From the IMG/VR virus record IMGVR_UViG_3300030107_004407, positions 1-42,175 of that record: a stretch of 42,175 nucleotides of DNA. One strand, given 5' to 3'. The position numbers were made by a program, and so were the translations under genes. The DNA comes from a virus. Positions 41,012 to 42,175 of the stretch are shown here, one piece after another. How positions within the stretch are numbered: the first letter of the stretch is position 1; each line of letters begins with the position of its first letter. The notes below the pieces were generated by a model. The model did no database searches and had not been told where the DNA came from. It saw nothing but the letters and a program-made list of their open reading frames with translations.

Positions 41012-41385
41012 TACGCTGCTCCCCAAATATCAATGCGATAAGAAATCGTTTTCGGCCCAGATGCAGGAACTGGCTTCAAATAAATCTTGTAAACACCGCT
41101 ATCATCGTGGGCTTCGTAATAAATAGGCTGGATTGGAACCTCTGGCTCAGTAAATGCACCGCTCGCCTCAAGAATCTTCTTGATATGCCCAGATGCACAC
41201 GTACTTTCAGCACTTAAAATAGGAGTAACAGAAACCCCGTCTGTGTCATTCGTTACATGAATGCCAGCAATGTGACCTTTTTCATGCACCCCACTAATAG
41301 TAATAACAGTGCTGGTTCCTACGCTCGCTACTGTGCCTTCATGTCGGGTGATTACCCGTCGTACTGTTGGATGGGCTGATGACAT
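41011..41385 (-). CDS. small beta-structured virion protein, 124 aa
   Basis: AGGAGCGA precedes the ATG. The sequence is Thr/Val/Ser-rich with beta periodicity (TSTVITISGVHEKGHIAGI, then FTEPEVPIQPIYYEAHD), as in small fibre-associated or decoration proteins. It overlaps the tail fibre start by one base and may be made with it. It resembles, in composition only, the small structural genes near 28000 and 29500. Confidence 0.65.
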   Translation of the reverse strand: MSSAHPTVRRVITRHEGTVASVGTSTVITISGVHEKGHIAGIHVTNDTDGVSVTPILSAESTCASGHIKKILEASGAFTEPEVPIQPIYYEAHDDSGVYKIYLKPVPASGPKTISYRIDIWGAA

Positions 41386-41393
41386 ATTCGCTC

Positions 41394-41843
41394 CTAAGAT
41401 TTTCCTTTAGTTGTTTTCTTTGCTCCATCAGAAAGGAGCCCAGCAAGCCCGTCAGATGGCGAATCCGACGAGCCCACTGGTCGATCAGGCTTGCCTACAC
41501 CAGGCCCTTTCTTCGCTTTTAGGGGCGTACCCCCCGACCGCTTCTTCTTCTTACCCTTGGCGCCAACCGAGGGAGATGAAGTCGCTGTAGGTCGGCTGGA
41601 ATCAACAGACCCGCACTGTTGAGCTGCGGGAGATGTAGCAGAATCCTGTAGGTGGAAACCAAACGTTCCTAAAAACTCTACATCGTTTAATGCCTGCTCA
41701 CGAGCAGCAGCAAGATAATCATCGACCGTACACAGGGGGAAGTTGCGGAGAGAAGAAAGCGCGACACGATTGGTCTTGCTCGCCTTCAACAACTGTGTGC
41801 ACGCATATATACGAATAGCATCTCTGTTCAACTCAACAGGCAT
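41394..41843 (-). CDS. hypothetical first late gene, about 149 aa
   Basis: First gene of the - strand block. The ORF is open to a GTG at 41858; the ATG at 41843 gives 149 residues. Neither has an obvious Shine-Dalgarno sequence. Residues 1-70 are helical (YACTQLLKASKTNRVALSSL, CTVDDYLAAAREQ); the last 80 are Lys/Ser/Pro/Gly-rich, disordered and basic (KGKKKKRSGG). It could be a DNA-binding or head-internal protein. No family recognised. Its promoter is expected in the control region upstream. Confidence 0.6.
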   Translation of the reverse strand: MPVELNRDAIRIYACTQLLKASKTNRVALSSLRNFPLCTVDDYLAAAREQALNDVEFLGTFGFHLQDSATSPAAQQCGSVDSSRPTATSSPSVGAKGKKKKRSGGTPLKAKKGPGVGKPDRPVGSSDSPSDGLAGLLSDGAKKTTKGKS

Positions 41844-41859
41844 ACCATTGTATGGCACA

Positions 41860-41871
41860 CGCGCGCGCGCG
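41860..41871. repeat. (CG)6 alternating tract
   Basis: Twelve alternating C/G bases between the late promoter candidate and the first late gene. Alternating CG can form Z-DNA under supercoiling. Confidence 0.6.
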
Positions 41872-41874
41872 AGG

Positions 41875-41903
41875 CAAGTATTTGATTGAAACTTTTTTGA
41901 AAA
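41875..41903 (-). promoter_or_regulatory. late promoter candidate TTTTCA-N17-TACTTG
   Basis: On the - strand TTTTCA (41903-41898, inside the 19-bp repeat) is 17 bases from TACTTG (41880-41875), 32 bases before ATG 41843. The -10 hexamer lies in the shared 11-base element AAATACTTGCC. Support comes from position before the long late block. Confidence 0.4.
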
Positions 41904-41906
41904 GCC
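41888..41906 (+). repeat. 19-bp direct repeat, copy 1
   Basis: GAAACTTTTTTGAAAAGCC, repeated exactly at 41919-41937 (period 31, about three helical turns). Each copy has the dyad CTTTT-TTG-AAAAG, as expected of an operator. Confidence 0.75.
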
Positions 41907-41918
41907 ATTTCAGACTTG

Positions 41919-41937
41919 GAAACTTTTTTGAAAAGCC
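41919..41937 (+). repeat. 19-bp direct repeat, copy 2
   Basis: Second exact copy of GAAACTTTTTTGAAAAGCC, 12 bases after the end of copy 1; see copy 1. Confidence 0.75.
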
Positions 41938-41971
41938 GCTGCTGTACAGGGCATGACCTGATTGCACTTTC

Positions 41972-41992
41972 CCGCAGTGTTTCACCGCAGTG
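41972..41992 (+). repeat. CCGCAGTG direct repeat, period 13
   Basis: CCGCAGTG at 41972-41979 and 41985-41992; a partial third copy CGCAGTGG occurs at 42077-42084. Short, but arranged in the only noncoding part of the control region. Confidence 0.4.
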
Positions 41993-42105
41993 GATGTAAA
42001 ACAAAATCTGAAACTGAGGAATCTATACGCGATGTCAGGGGAAGATATATTTATATGATGAGGGTAGGAGGCAAGTCGCAGTGGCTCTAACCCGTTCTGC
42101 ACACA

Positions 42106-42134
42106 TTGTCAAACGGCTTTACACTTTTTTTACA
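42106..42134 (+). promoter_or_regulatory. early promoter candidate TTGTCA-N17-TTTACA
   Basis: TTGTCA (42106-42111), 17 bases, TTTACA (42129-42134), oriented toward the + block across the window junction. It shares ATTGTCAAAC and spacing with the candidate at 1709-1737. Confidence 0.45.
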
Positions 42135-42175
42135 TCTCCACGCGCTATCACGATTTGTCTATCTTGTCAACCCGT

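Larger units (their letters stand above)
41859..42175. promoter_or_regulatory. divergent control region (continues at 1-75)
   Basis: 317 bases with no convincing gene. It holds two 19-bp direct repeats with internal dyads, a 13-base-period repeat, a (CG)6 tract, an A/T-rich segment (GATATATTTATATGATG near 42042-42058), two promoter-like pairs and TTGTCA near the right edge. Genes diverge from it in both directions if the window ends are joined. It may also carry the replication origin. Confidence 0.65.

Noticed and set aside
41833-42102. 89-codon - strand ORF in the control region
   Set aside because: No ribosome binding site, poor codon pattern, and it runs through the direct repeats and the (CG) tract.
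1-42175. Integrase, repressor, CRISPR array, insertion sequence, restriction-modification or toxin-antitoxin genes
   Set aside because: No tyrosine or serine recombinase motif, no regular direct-repeat array, no transposase and no methylase motif (such as DPPY or PCQ) was seen in any supported gene.

Overview
The window looks like a complete, or nearly complete, genome of a tailed, podovirus-like bacteriophage. It holds two long, gene-dense, oppositely oriented blocks. Almost all start codons have Shine-Dalgarno sequences, and many neighbours are translationally coupled through TAATG, TGATG or ATGA overlaps. I see no integrase, CI-like repressor, tRNA, CRISPR array or insertion sequence, so a lytic lifestyle is the simplest reading. 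The host cannot be named from sequence alone. The fibre style (11-residue IEKVNNVA-type repeats, GIGT-type fibre repeats) and internal virion proteins resemble those of environmental, often marine, phages. The two window ends lie in one divergent control region, so the molecule is probably circular or circularly permuted and was cut there. Left block, + strand (76-12024): a string of very small proteins, several with zinc-ribbon cysteine pairs, then the replication and recombination module. This module has a SNF2-family helicase, an overlapping PD-(D/E)XK nuclease with a Cas4/AddB-type iron-sulfur cysteine signature, a single-stranded DNA binding protein with a bacterial-type DDVIPF tail, a 1003-residue fusion of a DnaG-type primase (CHC2 zinc finger plus TOPRIM) to an MCM-like AAA+ helicase, small zinc ribbons including an FmdB-type protein, a VRR-NUC nuclease and a proline-rich protein. 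No DNA polymerase and no RNA polymerase is visible. The phage must therefore borrow the host replisome, and the fusion helicase plus the host-like SSB tail are the likely means of doing so. Right block, - strand (read from 41843 down to 12011): a structured head-distal protein, tail fibre and beta-propeller adhesin, a lysis cassette (holin-like membrane protein, YkuD-like peptidoglycan enzyme, two small membrane proteins), packaging genes, portal, a second FmdB-type zinc ribbon, scaffold, major capsid protein, decoration-like proteins, a rho-independent terminator, two small paralogues, the tail adaptor and beta-propeller nozzle, three tail proteins with related N-termini, and three internal virion (ejection) proteins ending with a giant 1831-residue protein. 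The two blocks converge and overlap by 14 bases at 12011-12024. The longest stretch without a gene is 41859-42175 plus 1-75. It holds two 19-bp direct repeats with internal dyads, a 13-bp-period repeat, a (CG)6 tract, promoter-like hexamers and an 11-bp element found in opposite orientations before both blocks. A second noncoding stretch, 256-397, folds into several hairpins. The most unusual feature is the primase-MCM-like helicase fusion set in a polymerase-less replication module.
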